Below, piece by piece: positions 13,238 to 24,047 of a DNA stretch of 64,000 nt (position 1 is its first letter; the number at the start of each line of letters is the position of its first letter). Origin of the DNA: Agromyces salentinus (GTDB lineage Bacteria > Actinomycetota > Actinomycetes > Actinomycetales > Microbacteriaceae); NCBI RefSeq assembly GCF_009749395.1, contig NZ_WBIR01000021.1, positions 28,115 to 92,114 of the forward strand. Reading direction: 5' to 3'. The notes under the pieces were generated by a model. It did not search any database and was not told the DNA's origin. It was given only the letters and a program-made list of their open reading frames with translations. Both the position numbers and the translations under genes were made by a program.

Positions 13238-14293
13238 TCAGGAGACCTGGACCTCGGTCGCCGGCAGCGTGGAGTCGGCGCCGAACGAGAGGCCGGAGGG
13301 CTCGTGTCCGGCCATGATGAGCTGGGCGCCGAGTGCGGCGATCATCGCGCCGTTGTCGGTGCAGAGCGACAGCGGCGGGATGCGCAGCGCCACGCCCGCG
13401 GCATCCGCTCGCTCCTGCGCGAGCTCGCGGAGGCGTGCGTTGGCGACGACGCCGCCGCCGAGCAGGAGTCGCGGGACCCCGAGGTCGGTGCACGCCGCCA
13501 CCGCCTTCGTCACGAGCACGTCGGCGACCGCCTCGCGGAAGCTCGCCGCGACGTCGGCGATCGGCACCGGTTCGCCGGCGGCCTCGCGCTGCTCGACCCA
13601 TCTCGCGACCGCGGTCTTCAGGCCCGAGAAGCTGAAGTCGTAGCGGTGCGCCGCCTGGTCCTTCGCCTGCGTGAGGCCGCGCGGGAAGCGGATCGCCTTC
13701 GGGTCTCCGCCGGCGGCCGCCCGATCGATCTCGGGCCCGCCCGGATACGGCAGTCCGAGGACGCGCGCGACCTTGTCGAACGCCTCGCCGGCGGCATCGT
13801 CGACGGTCTCGCCGAGCAGTTCGACGTCGGAGACGAGGTCGCGTACGACGAGGAGCGACGTGTGACCCCCGGAGACCAGGAGGGCGATCGTCGGCGTCTC
13901 GAGCGGCGCATCGGCATCGAGGAGGTCGGCCCCCACGTGACCCACGAGGTGGTTGACCGCGTAGATCGGGCGCTCGATCGCGAGCGCGAGGGCCTTCGCG
14001 GCTCCGACGCCGACCATCAACGCACCCGCGAGGCCCGGCCCGCTGGTCACGGCGACCGCGTCGAGTTCGTCCAGCGTCACGCCGGACTCCTCGAGCGCAG
14101 CCTCGATGGTCGGGCCGAGCGCCTCGAGATGTGCCCTGGCGGCGACCTCCGGCACGACGCCGCCGTAGCGCGCATGCTCGTCCATCGAGGAGGCGATGAC
14201 GTTGGCGAGCAGGCTCGTGCCGCGCACGATGCCGATGCCGGTCTCGTCGCAGGAGGTCTCGATGCCGAGCACGAGAGGTTGGTCGCGGTTCAT
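13238..14293 (-). CDS. tsaD: tRNA N6-threonylcarbamoyladenosine transferase subunit TsaD
   Basis: 351 residues. Catalytic subunit that puts the threonylcarbamoyl group on A37 of ANN-decoding tRNAs. It is an ASKHA-fold protein with the metal-binding HLVGH motif (His115, His119) and the family stretches [14 protein letters not shown] at the N-terminus and [12 protein letters not shown] 14293 overlaps the rimI stop by 4 bases (ATGA). It works with TsaB and TsaE, both encoded just upstream in the same run. Confidence 0.97.
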   Translation of the reverse strand: MNRDQPLVLGIETSCDETGIGIVRGTSLLANVIASSMDEHARYGGVVPEVAARAHLEALGPTIEAALEESGVTLDELDAVAVTSGPGLAGALMVGVGAAKALALAIERPIYAVNHLVGHVGADLLDADAPLETPTIALLVSGGHTSLLVVRDLVSDVELLGETVDDAAGEAFDKVARVLGLPYPGGPEIDRAAAGGDPKAIRFPRGLTQAKDQAAHRYDFSFSGLKTAVARWVEQREAAGEPVPIADVAASFREAVADVLVTKAVAACTDLGVPRLLLGGGVVANARLRELAQERADAAGVALRIPPLSLCTDNGAMIAALGAQLIMAGHEPSGLSFGADSTLPATEVQVS

Positions 14294-14874
14294 GCCGTCT
14301 CCCCGGTGCTGGACGGTCGGATGCCGCGTGCCGGCGTCGTCGCGGTGCCCGGGACCTGCCGGCGGGCCGTCGGAGCGTCGGATGCCGCGGGGCGGGTCAC
14401 CGCCTCGGGGACGTCGAGCCGCATGGCGATCGCGTCGACGCCGTCGGGCTGGTAGTAGCCGCGGCGGACGCCGATCTCGACGAACCCGAGGGAGTCGTAG
14501 AGCGCCTTCGCGATCGGGTTGTCGGCCCGCACCTCGAGGAACACGCGGGCGACGCGCATGCGCCTGGCGTGCGTGATGAGCGCGTGCATGAGCCCGCGGC
14601 CCAGGCCGATGCCGCGGGTGAACGGCGCGACGGCGATCGTCTGGACATCGGCGTCTCCGGTGCCGGCGGGGGCGTACAGCCCCGCGTAGCCGAGCAGTCG
14701 CTCGTCGGGGTTCTCGGCATCCTCGTCGACGGCGACGAGGTAGTAGCCGTGCTCCCCCTCGATCTCGGCACGCATCATCTGCTCCGACCAGGCGTCGTTC
14801 GCGAACGTCGCGCGTTCGAGCGTCATGATCGGGGCGACGTCGTCGAGGCGCGCGCGGCGCATGAACACGCTCAT
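14290..14874 (-). CDS. rimI: ribosomal-protein-alanine N-acetyltransferase RimI
   Basis: 194 residues. GNAT-fold enzyme that acetylates N-termini of proteins such as S18. The acetyl-CoA loop [10 protein letters not shown] is around residue 88, and the beta-bulge/helix [15 protein letters not shown] around 118. The C-terminal 40 residues (after AMRLDVPE) are an Ala/Thr/Pro-rich extension beyond the normal 150. It lies between tsaB and tsaD with 4-base overlaps on both sides, the usual actinobacterial arrangement. Confidence 0.9.
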   Translation of the reverse strand: MSVFMRRARLDDVAPIMTLERATFANDAWSEQMMRAEIEGEHGYYLVAVDEDAENPDERLLGYAGLYAPAGTGDADVQTIAVAPFTRGIGLGRGLMHALITHARRMRVARVFLEVRADNPIAKALYDSLGFVEIGVRRGYYQPDGVDAIAMRLDVPEAVTRPAASDAPTARRQVPGTATTPARGIRPSSTGETA

Positions 14875-15491
14875 CGCAGCACCCGCTTCCCGGCGGACGG
14901 CGTGACGTCGGGGGCACGGAGGTAGAGCGGGGCGTCACCGGTCAGCGGCAGCCGCCCGGCCGCGAAGGCCAGTTCCGCGACCATGCCGATGCCGCCGGCC
15001 GAGACGGTGCTCGCGTCCACGCGCGCACCGTCGCGCTCGGGCACCTCGTCGCGGGGCACGAGCTGCGGCCCGACCGCACGGATCGGGAGACCCGCGTCGT
15101 CGAGCCCGTCGTAGGCGGAGACGGCGAACTCACGGCGGCGGGCATCGGTCACGACCTGCATCGGGCCGTCGCCGCCCTCGTGGTACCAGAGCCAGGCGAC
15201 CGCGTCGTGGCTGACGACCGGCACGAACGGGCGCCGGATCCCGAGGGCGAACGCATGTGCGGCGGCGATGCCCACCCGCAGGCCGGTGAACGGGCCCGGC
15301 CCCATGCCCCCGGCGACGCCGGAGAGCCGCGACGGGGTGATGGACGCCGCAGCGAGCGCCTGCCGGATCAGGTCGCCCACGACCTCGGCGTGCCGCATGG
15401 TGTCTGGTGTCCCGGCTTCGGCGATCACGCCGGCCCCATGGTCGACCACGGCGACGCTCGTGCCCGTCGAGGTGTCGATCGCGAGCAGCAT
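14871..15491 (-). CDS. tsaB: tRNA threonylcarbamoyladenosine biosynthesis protein TsaB
   Basis: 206 residues. ASKHA-fold partner that dimerises with TsaD in t6A synthesis. It begins [17 protein letters not shown], as usual, and has the [17 protein letters not shown] motif near residue 62. It overlaps rimI by 4 bases. The stop of tsaE is 10 bases upstream; the tsaE TAG stop forms part of a possible -10 box (TAGGCT) six bases before this ATG. Confidence 0.93.
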   Translation of the reverse strand: MLLAIDTSTGTSVAVVDHGAGVIAEAGTPDTMRHAEVVGDLIRQALAAASITPSRLSGVAGGMGPGPFTGLRVGIAAAHAFALGIRRPFVPVVSHDAVAWLWYHEGGDGPMQVVTDARRREFAVSAYDGLDDAGLPIRAVGPQLVPRDEVPERDGARVDASTVSAGGIGMVAELAFAAGRLPLTGDAPLYLRAPDVTPSAGKRVLR

Positions 15492-15497
15492 GGGTCA

Positions 15498-15503
15498 AGC
15501 CTA
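15498..15503 (-). promoter_or_regulatory. possible internal -10 element before tsaB
   Basis: TAGGCT with six bases to the ATG of tsaB, using the stop codon of tsaE. It has the same geometry as the leaderless starts elsewhere in this window but may be chance inside an operon. Confidence 0.3.
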
Positions 15504-16052
15504 CCGAGGGTCCGCGTACGAGGTGGCCGCCCACCTCGGGCCGAAGCCGCGGACCGAGACGACCCGTGGCTCGTCGGCCCCGAGGAACTCGGCGTCGGCG
15601 TCGTCGAGGACGGGCCCGTCGCCGGCGTGCGGCGTCTGCCCGGCGACATCCCCTGCGGCGCCACCCGCCGCGCCCTGCGGCCGTTCGATCTCGACCTCGA
15701 GCCAGGACGGGCTCACGTCGTCGAGCAGGCCCGCGCCCCATTCGACGACGACGACCGAACCGGCGAAGTCGAGGTCGAGGTCCTCGACGAGCTCTGGGCT
15801 GCCGAGCCGGTAGGCGTCGACGTGGACCAGTGGCGGTCCTCCGACGAGACTCGGATGCGTACGGGCCAGGACGAAGGTCGGCGACTGCACGGGCCCGCGC
15901 ACCCCGAGCCCGGCGCCGATGCCCCGCGTGAGGGTCGTCTTGCCCGCGCCGAGCGGACCGGTCAGCACCAGCAGGTCGCCCGCGCGCAGCTGCGCACCGA
16001 GGTCGCGCCCGAACGCCTCCATGCCCGCGGCATCCGCGATCTCGAGCCGCAT
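15501..16052 (-). CDS. tsaE: tRNA threonylcarbamoyladenosine biosynthesis ATPase TsaE
   Basis: 183 residues, somewhat longer than the usual 150. P-loop protein with Walker A GPLGAGKTTLTRG (about residue 32) followed by the conserved SPTFVLARTHPS segment, and VEWGAGLLDD. It drives the catalytic cycle of TsaBD. The C-terminal 40 residues are a variable tail. Its ATG shares one base with the stop of alr (TGATG). Confidence 0.93.
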   Translation of the reverse strand: MRLEIADAAGMEAFGRDLGAQLRAGDLLVLTGPLGAGKTTLTRGIGAGLGVRGPVQSPTFVLARTHPSLVGGPPLVHVDAYRLGSPELVEDLDLDFAGSVVVVEWGAGLLDDVSPSWLEVEIERPQGAAGGAAGDVAGQTPHAGDGPVLDDADAEFLGADEPRVVSVRGFGPRWAATSYADPR

Positions 16053-17215
16053 CAGGCGCGCCCCTCGTAGGTGCGGACGACGCGCGTGCCGATGCGCGTG
16101 ACGATCTCGTAGCCGATCGTGTCGGCGGCCGCGGCCCAGTCGTCGGCCGATGGCGCTCCCGATGCGGGATCTCCGAAGAGCACGACGGGATCCCCGACTG
16201 CCACGGCGTCCTCGCCGACGTCGACGACGAACTGGTCCATGGCGATGCGCCCGACCACCGGACGGCGGCGGCCGGCGAGCAGGACCTCGCCTCGGCCGGA
16301 GGCCTGCCGCGGGATCCCATCGGCGTAGCCGAGCGGGACGAGGGCGAGGGTGGTCGCGCGGGGCGCGTGCCACGTGTGGTCGTACGAGACGCCCGTGCCC
16401 GGCTCGACGCGTCGCACGGCGATGATCCGCCCGCGCAACGTCATGGCCGGGGTCAGGCCCAGGTCGGCGGCCGTGGTGCCGTCGCCGTACGGCGTCACCC
16501 CGTAGGTGCCGATGCCGATGCGGACGAGGTCGAACCGCGCCTCGGGCAGCCGGAGCGCAGCCGCGGTCGACGCGAGGTGCCTGACCTCGGGCGCGAGTCC
16601 GGCAGCGGATGCCGCCGCGAGCGCGCGCTCGAACGACGCCAGCTGCGCGGCATCCGTCTCGGCGCTGGTGTTCGCGAGATGGCTGAACACGCCCCTGACC
16701 CGGATGCGGCCGGCCCGCTCGTGCGCGGCGGCGGCCTGGACCACGGCCTGCCACTGCTCGGGGGGAACGCCGTTGCGGCTGAGGCCGGTGTCGATCTTGA
16801 GGTGCACGTTCGCGGTCGTGGTCGCCTCGGCCGCGACGCGTGCGGCGGACTCGAGCTGGTCGAGCGAGGAGATGCCGAGGTCGACGTCGCGCTCGACGGC
16901 TCGCGCGAACGGCGCGTCGGCGTCGTGGAGCCAGGCGAGCACCGGCGCGGTGATGCCGGCGTCTCGGAGGGCGAAGGCCTCGGCGAGATCCGCGACGCCG
17001 AGCCAGGTCGCGCCGGCCCGGAGGGCCGCCTCGGCGACGGGCACCGCGCCGTGGCCGTAGGCATCGGCCTTGACCACGACCATGACCGCCGCCGGGTGCA
17101 CGCGTTCGGCGATCGTGGAGACGTTGCGACGAACCGCATCGAGGTCGATGCGGGCCTCGCGTACGAGCTCGACCGCGCGTGCCTCGGCGGCCTCCGCCTC
17201 GCGGGGCGGCGTCAC
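16052..17215 (-). CDS. alr: alanine racemase
   Basis: 387 residues. PLP enzyme converting L- to D-alanine for peptidoglycan. The PLP lysine is in VVKADAYGHG near residue 50, and the catalytic tyrosine in TGVSYDHTW near 275. GTG 17215 overlaps the acpS stop by 4 bases (GTGA). Placed between acpS and tsaE in a coupled run, a common order in this lineage. Confidence 0.95.
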   Translation of the reverse strand: MTPPREAEAAEARAVELVREARIDLDAVRRNVSTIAERVHPAAVMVVVKADAYGHGAVPVAEAALRAGATWLGVADLAEAFALRDAGITAPVLAWLHDADAPFARAVERDVDLGISSLDQLESAARVAAEATTTANVHLKIDTGLSRNGVPPEQWQAVVQAAAAHERAGRIRVRGVFSHLANTSAETDAAQLASFERALAAASAAGLAPEVRHLASTAAALRLPEARFDLVRIGIGTYGVTPYGDGTTAADLGLTPAMTLRGRIIAVRRVEPGTGVSYDHTWHAPRATTLALVPLGYADGIPRQASGRGEVLLAGRRRPVVGRIAMDQFVVDVGEDAVAVGDPVVLFGDPASGAPSADDWAAAADTIGYEIVTRIGTRVVRTYEGRA

Positions 17216-17574
17216 GCCGGATCCCCGGTCTCGAGGATCACGAATGCGCTCGCGATGCCCGCGTCGTGGCTCATCGACAGGTGCACCCGAGCGACGCCAA
17301 GCGAACGCACATGCTCGGCGAGCCCGCCGGAGAGCTCGAAGTCGGGGTTGCCCTCGGCGTCCTGCACGATCCTCATCTCGTGCCAGCGGACCACGGCGTG
17401 ACCGCCGAGCGCCTTGATGAGCGACTCCTTCGCGGCGAACCGGGCGGCGAGCGATCGAGCGGGCCGACCGCGTTCGCTCTGGGCGAACAGGCGCTCGACG
17501 AGGGCCGGGGTCCGCGCGATCGACCGCTCGAACCGGGCGATGTCGACCACGTCGATGCCGATGCCGATGATCAC
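17212..17574 (-). CDS. acpS: holo-[acyl-carrier-protein] synthase
   Basis: 120 residues, normal size. Transfers phosphopantetheine from CoA to acyl carrier protein. The two metal-binding signatures are seen: GIDVVDIARFE at the N-terminus (Asp8) and RFAAKESLIKALG in the middle, whose glutamate binds magnesium. It starts 19 bases after the glmS stop, which suggests cotranscription with glmS. Confidence 0.95.
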   Translation of the reverse strand: MIIGIGIDVVDIARFERSIARTPALVERLFAQSERGRPARSLAARFAAKESLIKALGGHAVVRWHEMRIVQDAEGNPDFELSGGLAEHVRSLGVARVHLSMSHDAGIASAFVILETGDPA

Positions 17575-17593
17575 GAGGACGCCCCCGACGGAC

Positions 17594-19444
17594 TCACTCC
17601 ACCGTCACCGACTTCGCGAGGTTGCGCGGCTGGTCGACGTCGAGCCCCTTGGCCTGCGACAACTCCATGGCGAAGACCTGCAGGGGCACGACGGCGAGGA
17701 GCGGCTCGAACAGGGGCGCGGCGAGGGGAATGCGGATGACCTCGTCGGCGAAGGGGAGCACCGCGGCGTCGCCGGCCTCGGCGATCGCGATGACGCGCGC
17801 GCCACGAGCGCGGATCTCCTGGATGTTCGAGACGACCTTCGGATGCAGGCTGGCCGAGCCTCGCGGGCTCGGAACCACGACGAACACCGGCTGGCCGGGT
17901 TCGATGAGGGCGATCGGACCGTGCTTCAGCTCGCCGGCGGCGAAGCCCTCGGCATGGATGTAGGCGAGTTCCTTGAGCTTCAGCGCGCCCTCGAGCGCGA
18001 TCGGGAACCCGACATGGCGACCCAGGAACAGCACGGAGCGGGTGTCGGCCATCCAGTGCGCCAACTGCGCGACGCGCTCGGACTCACCGAGCACCGTCTC
18101 GATCTTGGCGGGGATCTCCTGCAACTCGGTGAGCGCCTCGGTGAGCGCCTCGCGGGAGAGCGTGCCCCGCACGCGCGCCAGGTGCAGCCCGAACAGGTAC
18201 AGCGCCGTGATCTGTGCGACGAACGCCTTCGTGGAGGCGACCGCGACCTCCGGACCGGCATGCGTGTAGACGACGGCATCCGACTCGCGCGGGATCGTCG
18301 CGCCCTGCGTGTTGCAGATCGAGATGGTGCGGGCACCCTGCTCGCGGGCGTACTTGACCGCCATCAGGGTGTCCATGGTCTCGCCGGACTGGCTGATCGA
18401 GAGCACCAGGGTGGTGTCGTCGATGACGGGCTCCCGGTAGCGGAACTCATGGCTCAGCTCGACCTCGACGGGCACGCGCGCCCACTGCTCGATCGCGTAC
18501 TTCGCCACGAGACCGGCATAGGACGCGGTGCCGCAGGCGACGATCGTGATGCGCCGGATGCCGCGGAGCTCGTCATCCCCGAAGGACTCCAACTCGGGGA
18601 TGTGCACCTCGCCCTCGACGATCCGGCCCCGGATCGTGTTCGCGACGGCCTCTGGCTGCTCCGAGACCTCCTTGCGCATGAAGGAGCTCCACCCGCCCTT
18701 CTCGGCCGCCGAGGCGTCCCAGGCCACCTCGAAGGGCTCGACCTCGACCGGCACGCCGTCGAAGTCGGTGACGACGACGTCGTCGGCCGTGATCGCGACG
18801 ATCTGGTCCTGGCCGATCGCGACGGCGCGCTTGGTGTACTCGACGAAGGCGGCGACATCCGACCCGAAGAAGTTCTCGCCCTCGCCGAGGCCGATCACCA
18901 GCGGCGAGTTGCGACGGGCGCCGACGACGAGCCCGGGCGCATCGCGGTGCACCGCGAGGAGCGTGAACGCGCCCTCGAGCCGGCCGACGGTCGCGCGGAA
19001 CGCCTCGCGGAGGTCGCCCGTGCGGCGGACCTCGCGGCCGAGCAGCACCGCGGCCACCTCGGTGTCGGTCTCGGACTCGAACGTGTGGCCCTCGGCCTCG
19101 AGCTCCTGCTTGAGCTCGGAGAAGTTCTCGATGATGCCGTTGTGGATCAGGGCGAGGCGGCCCTCGTCGCCGAGGTGCGGGTGGGCGTTGCGGTCGGTCG
19201 GCCCGCCGTGGGTCGCCCACCTCGTGTGCCCGATGCCGGTGCGCCCCGCATGCAGCGGATTCGCCGCGAGCTCGTCGGCGAGCACCTTGAGCTTGCCCGC
19301 GCGCTTGGCGGTCTCGATCGCGCCGTCGTCGTCGACGATCGCCACTCCCGCCGAGTCGTAGCCGCGATATTCGAGGCGCTTCAGGCCGCCCATGAGCACG
19401 TCGACGCTGCTGCGAGCCCCGACGTAACCGACAATTCCACACAT
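17594..19444 (-). CDS. glmS: glucosamine-6-phosphate synthase (glutamine-hydrolysing)
   Basis: 616 residues. Makes glucosamine-6-phosphate from fructose-6-phosphate and glutamine, the first step to UDP-GlcNAc. MCGIVGYVG gives the N-terminal nucleophile Cys after Met removal. The glutaminase domain is followed by two SIS domains (for example SISQSGETMDTLMA) and the conserved end DQPRNLAKSVTVE. A -10 box seven bases before ATG 19444 points to a leaderless transcript, divergent from coaA. Confidence 0.97.
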   Translation of the reverse strand: MCGIVGYVGARSSVDVLMGGLKRLEYRGYDSAGVAIVDDDGAIETAKRAGKLKVLADELAANPLHAGRTGIGHTRWATHGGPTDRNAHPHLGDEGRLALIHNGIIENFSELKQELEAEGHTFESETDTEVAAVLLGREVRRTGDLREAFRATVGRLEGAFTLLAVHRDAPGLVVGARRNSPLVIGLGEGENFFGSDVAAFVEYTKRAVAIGQDQIVAITADDVVVTDFDGVPVEVEPFEVAWDASAAEKGGWSSFMRKEVSEQPEAVANTIRGRIVEGEVHIPELESFGDDELRGIRRITIVACGTASYAGLVAKYAIEQWARVPVEVELSHEFRYREPVIDDTTLVLSISQSGETMDTLMAVKYAREQGARTISICNTQGATIPRESDAVVYTHAGPEVAVASTKAFVAQITALYLFGLHLARVRGTLSREALTEALTELQEIPAKIETVLGESERVAQLAHWMADTRSVLFLGRHVGFPIALEGALKLKELAYIHAEGFAAGELKHGPIALIEPGQPVFVVVPSPRGSASLHPKVVSNIQEIRARGARVIAIAEAGDAAVLPFADEVIRIPLAAPLFEPLLAVVPLQVFAMELSQAKGLDVDQPRNLAKSVTVE

Positions 19445-19451
19445 GGGCTCG

Positions 19452-19457
19452 ATTCTA
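19452..19457 (-). promoter_or_regulatory. -10 element, leaderless start of glmS
   Basis: TAGAAT on the minus strand with seven bases to the ATG at 19444; no ribosome site fits between. It is divergent with the coaA promoter in an 81-base region. Confidence 0.6.
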
Positions 19458-19513
19458 CGTGGCCGGACCGAGCCGCCCGCCCGCCCGTCTCCGAACGCCG
19501 GGACCGGCGACAC

Positions 19514-19519
19514 TAGACT
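19514..19519 (+). promoter_or_regulatory. -10 element, leaderless start of coaA
   Basis: TAGACT with six bases to GTG 19526. No clear -35 box; the upstream stretch is C/G-rich. Confidence 0.6.
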
Positions 19520-19525
19520 GTCGAG

Positions 19526-20482
19526 GTGCCGGATCCGCAGACCTCGTCCACGCCCGTCACCCAGTTCTCACCGTTCATGGAACTCGGTCGGGCCGACTGG
19601 GCGGCGCTCGCGCCCTCGGTCCCCGCACCACTGAGCGAGACCGAGATCGTCCAACTGCGAGGCCTCGGCGAACCGCTGGACATGCGCGAGGTCGCCGAGG
19701 TCTACCTGCCGCTGAGCCGACTCCTGAACCTCTACGTCGGCGGCACGAAGTCGCTCCGCAGCGCGACCGGCGAGTTCCTCCGCGAGCGCGTCGAATCCAC
19801 CCCCTTCGTCATCGGCGTGGCCGGTTCGGTCGCCGTGGGCAAGTCGACCATCGCTCGCGTGCTCCGCGAACTCCTGGCCCGCTGGGAGCACACCCCGCGC
19901 GTCGAACTCGTCACGACGGACGGGTTCCTGTTCCCGAACGCCGAGCTCGAACGGCGCGGCCTCATGACGCGCAAGGGATTCCCGGAGTCGTACAACCGTC
20001 GCGCACTGCTCCGTTTCGTGAGCGACGTCAAGGCCGGCGCCCCCGAGGTCCGGGCCCCCTTCTACTCGCACCTCGCCTACGACATCGTGCCCGACGCGGC
20101 CGTGACCGTGCGACGGCCCGACGTGCTCATCGTCGAGGGGCTGAACGTGCTGCAGCCGCCGGGGCCCGGCCATCGCCTCGCCGTCAGCGACCTCTTCGAC
20201 TTCTCCATCTACGTCGACGCTCGCACGAGCGACATCGCGCGCTGGTACGAGGAACGGTTCCTGAAGCTCCAGCGCGGCGCGTTCGCGAACCCGCGCTCGT
20301 ACTTCCACCGCTACGCGAGCCTCACCGAGGAGGAGGCGCGCACACGTGCGGGCGAGATCTGGCGCTCGATCAACGAACCGAACCTGCTCCAGAACATCCG
20401 CCCGACCCGGTCGCGGGCCTCGCTGGTGCTGCGCAAGAGCCCCGACCACTCGGTGTCGACCGTGCTGCTGCGCAAGCTCTGA
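19526..20482 (+). CDS. coaA: type I pantothenate kinase
   Basis: 318 residues, the usual size for bacterial CoaA. Phosphorylates pantothenate, the first and controlled step of CoA synthesis. Walker [13 protein letters not shown] (about residue 98), the DGFLFPN segment after it and the C-terminal [17 protein letters not shown] are diagnostic. The start GTG 19526 is taken because a -10 box ends six bases before it. A lone plus-strand gene within a minus-strand region, transcribed away from glmS. Confidence 0.97.
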   Translation: MPDPQTSSTPVTQFSPFMELGRADWAALAPSVPAPLSETEIVQLRGLGEPLDMREVAEVYLPLSRLLNLYVGGTKSLRSATGEFLRERVESTPFVIGVAGSVAVGKSTIARVLRELLARWEHTPRVELVTTDGFLFPNAELERRGLMTRKGFPESYNRRALLRFVSDVKAGAPEVRAPFYSHLAYDIVPDAAVTVRRPDVLIVEGLNVLQPPGPGHRLAVSDLFDFSIYVDARTSDIARWYEERFLKLQRGAFANPRSYFHRYASLTEEEARTRAGEIWRSINEPNLLQNIRPTRSRASLVLRKSPDHSVSTVLLRKL

Positions 20483-20578
20483 CGCCGTTCGGCCACGTCG
20501 CGGCATCCCACGTCCCGGCTTCGGCGCGCCGGTCGCGCTCGATCGTCGGTCGCCACGCGACACCGACCCGCCGAGGGA

Positions 20579-21946
20579 TCAGGCGGGAAGTGCGAGCCGC
20601 ACCCTGACGACCTCGGCGAGGGATGCCGCGTGGCGTTCGGCGTCGTCCTGGCTGAGCGCCTCGACCATGACGCGGACCATCGGCTCGGTGCCCGAGGGTC
20701 GGAGGAGGACGCGTCCGCCGTCGCCGAGTTCGGCCTCGACCGCCGCCACCGCGGCCGCGATCGCCTCGTCACCGGCCATGGCGTGGTGGTCGACCCCGCG
20801 CACGTTGACGAGGACCTGCGGATAGACCGTCATGACCTTCGCGAGCTCGCCGAGCGACTTGCCGGTCCGGGCCATCTCGGCGACGAGGTGGAGGCCCGTG
20901 AGCACTCCGTCGCCCGTGGTCGCGTGCTCGCTCATGATGACGTGGCCCGACTGCTCGCCGCCGAGGGCGAGCTTCTCGGCCGCGAGGGCCTCGAGCACGT
21001 ACCGGTCGCCGACCTTCGTCTCGACGACCCGGATGCCGCGATCGGCCATCGCACGTCGCAGGCCGAGGTTCGACATGACCGTCACGACGAGGGTGTCGTC
21101 CGTGAGCGCGCCGCGCTCGTGCATCGCCACCGCGAGGATCGCCATGATCATGTCGCCGTCGATGATGTTGCCGTCGGCGTCGACGGCAAGGCACCGATCG
21201 GCATCGCCGTCGTGCGCGATGCCGACGTCGGCCCCGTGTTCGAGGACCGCCGCGGAGAGCAGGTCGAGGTGCGTGGATCCGACGCCGTCGTTGATGTTCA
21301 TGCCGTCGGGATCGGCTCCGATGACGGTGACCTTCGCACCCGCATCGCGGAACGTCTCGGGCGACACGCCCGCTGCCGCGCCGTGCGCGCAGTCGAGCAC
21401 GACGTGGATGCCGTCGAGACGGTTGGGCAGTGTGCCGAGCAGGTGCACCACGTACCGGTCCTCCGCGTCGGCGAACCGACGGATGCGGCCGACGCCGCCG
21501 CCGATGGGGGCGAGCTTCTGCTTGCCGAGGTAGGACTCGATGCGGTCCTCGACCTCGTCGGGGAGCTTCGTGCCGCCGAACGAGAAGAACTTGATGCCGT
21601 TGTCGGGCGCGGGGTTGTGCGAGGCCGAGATCATGACCCCGAAGTCGGCACCGATCGAATCGATCAGGAAGGCCGTGGCCGGGGTGGGGATGACGCCGGC
21701 ATCGAGCACGTCGACGCCCGAACTGGCGAGGCCCGCCGAGACGGCGGCGGTGAGGAACTCACCTGAGACGCGCGGGTCGCGGGCGACGACCGCGACGGGG
21801 CGTTTGCCCGCGGCGCGGCGTTCATCGGCATGCCGCCCCTGCGTGAGGACGGCGGCAGCCGCCTGGGCGAGGCCCAGGGCCAGGTCAGCCGTGAGTTCAC
21901 GGTTGGCCAGGCCCCGGACCCCGTCAGTTCCGAAGAGCCGGGGCAT
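20579..21946 (-). CDS. glmM: phosphoglucosamine mutase
   Basis: 455 residues. Interconverts glucosamine-6- and glucosamine-1-phosphate on the way to UDP-GlcNAc, next step after Glm[13 protein letters not shown] at the start, the phosphoserine loop [17 protein letters not shown] (about residue 105), the metal site [10 protein letters not shown] and the phosphate-binding [11 protein letters not shown] near the end are all present. It lies 21 bases after rpsI and probably extends the rplM-rpsI operon. Confidence 0.97.
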   Translation of the reverse strand: MPRLFGTDGVRGLANRELTADLALGLAQAAAAVLTQGRHADERRAAGKRPVAVVARDPRVSGEFLTAAVSAGLASSGVDVLDAGVIPTPATAFLIDSIGADFGVMISASHNPAPDNGIKFFSFGGTKLPDEVEDRIESYLGKQKLAPIGGGVGRIRRFADAEDRYVVHLLGTLPNRLDGIHVVLDCAHGAAAGVSPETFRDAGAKVTVIGADPDGMNINDGVGSTHLDLLSAAVLEHGADVGIAHDGDADRCLAVDADGNIIDGDMIMAILAVAMHERGALTDDTLVVTVMSNLGLRRAMADRGIRVVETKVGDRYVLEALAAEKLALGGEQSGHVIMSEHATTGDGVLTGLHLVAEMARTGKSLGELAKVMTVYPQVLVNVRGVDHHAMAGDEAIAAAVAAVEAELGDGGRVLLRPSGTEPMVRVMVEALSQDDAERHAASLAEVVRVRLALPA

Positions 21947-21967
21947 TCGGAGAACCGGAGGCCCGGA

Positions 21968-22453
21968 TCAGCGCTTGGAGAACTGAGGTGCCTTGCGGGC
22001 CTTCTTGAGACCGGCCTTCTTGCGCTCGATGACGCGGGCGTCACGAGTGAGGAAGCCGGCCTTCTTCAGGGTCGCGCGGTTGTTCTCGCGGTCGATCTCG
22101 TTCAGCGCACGAGCGATCGCGAGGCGGAGCGCGCCGGCCTGACCCGAGGGGCCGCCGCCGGTGATCTTGCCGACCACGTCGTACGAGCCGGTGAGCTCGA
22201 GGACGGTGAAGGGGTCGGTGATGAGCTGCTGGTGCAGCTTGTTCGGGAAGTAGTCGGCGAACTCACGGCCGTTGACCGTGATGTTGCCTGCGCCCGGGAC
22301 GACGCGCACGCGCGCGATGGCCTGCTTGCGACGGCCGACGGCTGCGCCGGACACGTTGAGCACGGCACGGGGGGTGGTGGGAGCGGCCGCGGGGGCGCTC
22401 TCAGTGGTGTAGCTCTCCGGAGCCGCGTCGAGCTGGTCTGCGATCTTCGCCAT
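21968..22453 (-). CDS. rpsI: 30S ribosomal protein S9
   Basis: 161 residues. The S9 core (from [15 protein letters not shown]) is preceded by a 38-residue Ala/Thr-rich extension typical of actinobacteria. The C-terminal [12 protein letters not shown] reaches the P-site tRNA. It follows rplM by 41 bases. Confidence 0.97.
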   Translation of the reverse strand: MAKIADQLDAAPESYTTESAPAAAPTTPRAVLNVSGAAVGRRKQAIARVRVVPGAGNITVNGREFADYFPNKLHQQLITDPFTVLELTGSYDVVGKITGGGPSGQAGALRLAIARALNEIDRENNRATLKKAGFLTRDARVIERKKAGLKKARKAPQFSKR

Positions 22454-22494
22454 GGTGGTGTGAATCCTTTTCGAGAACGTCGAGGGGGCCGGAA

Positions 22495-22941
22495 CTACTG
22501 CGCGACCTGGGTGAGGGTGTACGGCTTGGGCTGCTGAGCTGCGTGGGGGTGCTCCGCGCCTGCGTAGACCTTAAGCTTCTTGATCTGGGCGCGCCCGAGG
22601 GAGTTCTTCGGGAGCATGCCGCGGATCGCCTTCTCGACGGCGCGGACGGGGTTCTTCTCGAGGAGCTCGGCGTAGCCGACCGCCTTGAGGCCGCCCGGGT
22701 AGCCCGAGTGACGGTAGGCCTTCTTCTGCTCGAGCTTCTGGCCGGTGAGGGCCACCTTCTCGGCGTTGACGATGATGACGAAGTCACCGGTGTCCATGTG
22801 GTTCGCGAAGGTCGGCTTGTGCTTGCCGCGCAGCAGGGCTGCGGTGTGGCTCGCGAGACGGCCGAGAACGATGTCGGTGGCGTCGATGACGACCCAGTCG
22901 TGCTGGATCTCATTCGCCTTGGGGGTGTACGTGCGCGTCAC
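22495..22941 (-). CDS. rplM: 50S ribosomal protein L13
   Basis: 148 residues from GTG 22941, the family start ([19 protein letters not shown]). Early 50S assembly protein. The motif [16 protein letters not shown] is typical, as is the [11 protein letters not shown] stretch. Heads the rplM-rpsI(-glmM) unit. The 136 bases before it, up to truA, should hold its promoter, but no clear boxes are seen. Confidence 0.97.
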   Translation of the reverse strand: MTRTYTPKANEIQHDWVVIDATDIVLGRLASHTAALLRGKHKPTFANHMDTGDFVIIVNAEKVALTGQKLEQKKAYRHSGYPGGLKAVGYAELLEKNPVRAVEKAIRGMLPKNSLGRAQIKKLKVYAGAEHPHAAQQPKPYTLTQVAQ

Positions 22942-23077
22942 AGGAGTGCTGCTTTCTGATCGAGTGAGGGGTTCGTGAATCCCACTCCGATGGGCGTTCG
23001 TCCGCGATGCGGAGGAGCGACCCGGTGGAGGGCTCAACTTCGGGCATCGACGCAGATGGCGATACCAAAGAGATAGC

Positions 23078-24034
23078 CTAGCCGATGACCCCGTCAACGC
23101 GCAATTCGCGACGTGCCCTCGTCTGACGCGCGCGGGCCTCGAGCTCGTCTCCCTCGGGGTAGCCGACCTCGGTCAGCACCAACCCCTTCGCCGGCATCAC
23201 CTTGAAGGCGCTCGTGCGCTCGGCGGCCCGAAGGAGCGCGACCGGATCTGCAGCGTCGAGCCGCCCCTCCCCCACGGCGACGCAGGCGCCGACGAGCGCG
23301 CGGACCATCGAGTGGCAGAATGCGTCGGCCTGCAGCGATGCGACGAGCACTCCGTCCTGGCCTCTTCGCCACCGGTACACCTGCAGCGTGCGGATCGTGG
23401 TCGCCTCCTCACGCGGCTTGCAGTACGACGCGAAGTCGTGCAGGCCGATCAGTGTGCCCGCCGCGGCATCCATCGCCTCCGCATCGAGCGCCCTCGGGTA
23501 GGACACGGTGCTCCGCCTGGCGAGCGGGTCGTGGGACGCCTGGGCGTCGGCGATGCGGTACTCGTACCGCCTCCAGACGGCCGAGAACCGGGCGTCGAAG
23601 CCGTCGGGAGCAACGGATGCGCGCGTGATCACCACGTCGGAGTCCGCGCCGATGATGCCCGTGAGCCGGCGCGCGAGCACCGTGGCGGGCGAGCGCCCTT
23701 CGTCGCCGTGGCCGCGACGGGGGGCCGTGACCGTGCTGAGCGCGTGCAGCGGGAGGTCGAGGTGGGCGACCTGGCCCCTGGCGTGGACCCCCGCATCGGT
23801 CCGCCCGGCAACGGTGAGGCGCGGCCGCATCCCGACACGACGGAAGAGCGTGGCGAGCGCGTCCTCGACGACGCCCTGCACCGTGCGCAACCGCGGTTGA
23901 CGGCTCCAGCCCGAGAAGTCCGTGCCGTCGTAGGCGATGTCCAGGCGGAGCCGGACGTGGTCGACGGCCGGTTCGAGAGGCCGCTCGCGGGTTGCCGAGG
24001 GCTCCCCCGAGGCATCCGACCCACTCGCGACCAT
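23078..24034 (-). CDS. truA: tRNA pseudouridine(38-40) synthase TruA
   Basis: 318 residues. Makes pseudouridine at positions 38-40 of the anticodon arm. The catalytic aspartate lies in [14 protein letters not shown] near residue 80; the substrate-recognition motif [11 protein letters not shown] is upstream of it. Start ATG 24034 follows a -10 hexamer by seven bases, so it may be leaderless. It lies between the alpha operon and rplM, as in many actinobacteria. Confidence 0.95.
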   Translation of the reverse strand: MVASGSDASGEPSATRERPLEPAVDHVRLRLDIAYDGTDFSGWSRQPRLRTVQGVVEDALATLFRRVGMRPRLTVAGRTDAGVHARGQVAHLDLPLHALSTVTAPRRGHGDEGRSPATVLARRLTGIIGADSDVVITRASVAPDGFDARFSAVWRRYEYRIADAQASHDPLARRSTVSYPRALDAEAMDAAAGTLIGLHDFASYCKPREEATTIRTLQVYRWRRGQDGVLVASLQADAFCHSMVRALVGACVAVGEGRLDAADPVALLRAAERTSAFKVMPAKGLVLTEVGYPEGDELEARARQTRARRELRVDGVIG

Positions 24035-24041
24035 ACCCGCC

Positions 24042-24047
24042 AGCCTA
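24042..24047 (-). promoter_or_regulatory. -10 element, leaderless start of truA
   Basis: TAGGCT on the minus strand with seven bases to the ATG at 24034. It supports the long N-terminus of this protein. Confidence 0.5.
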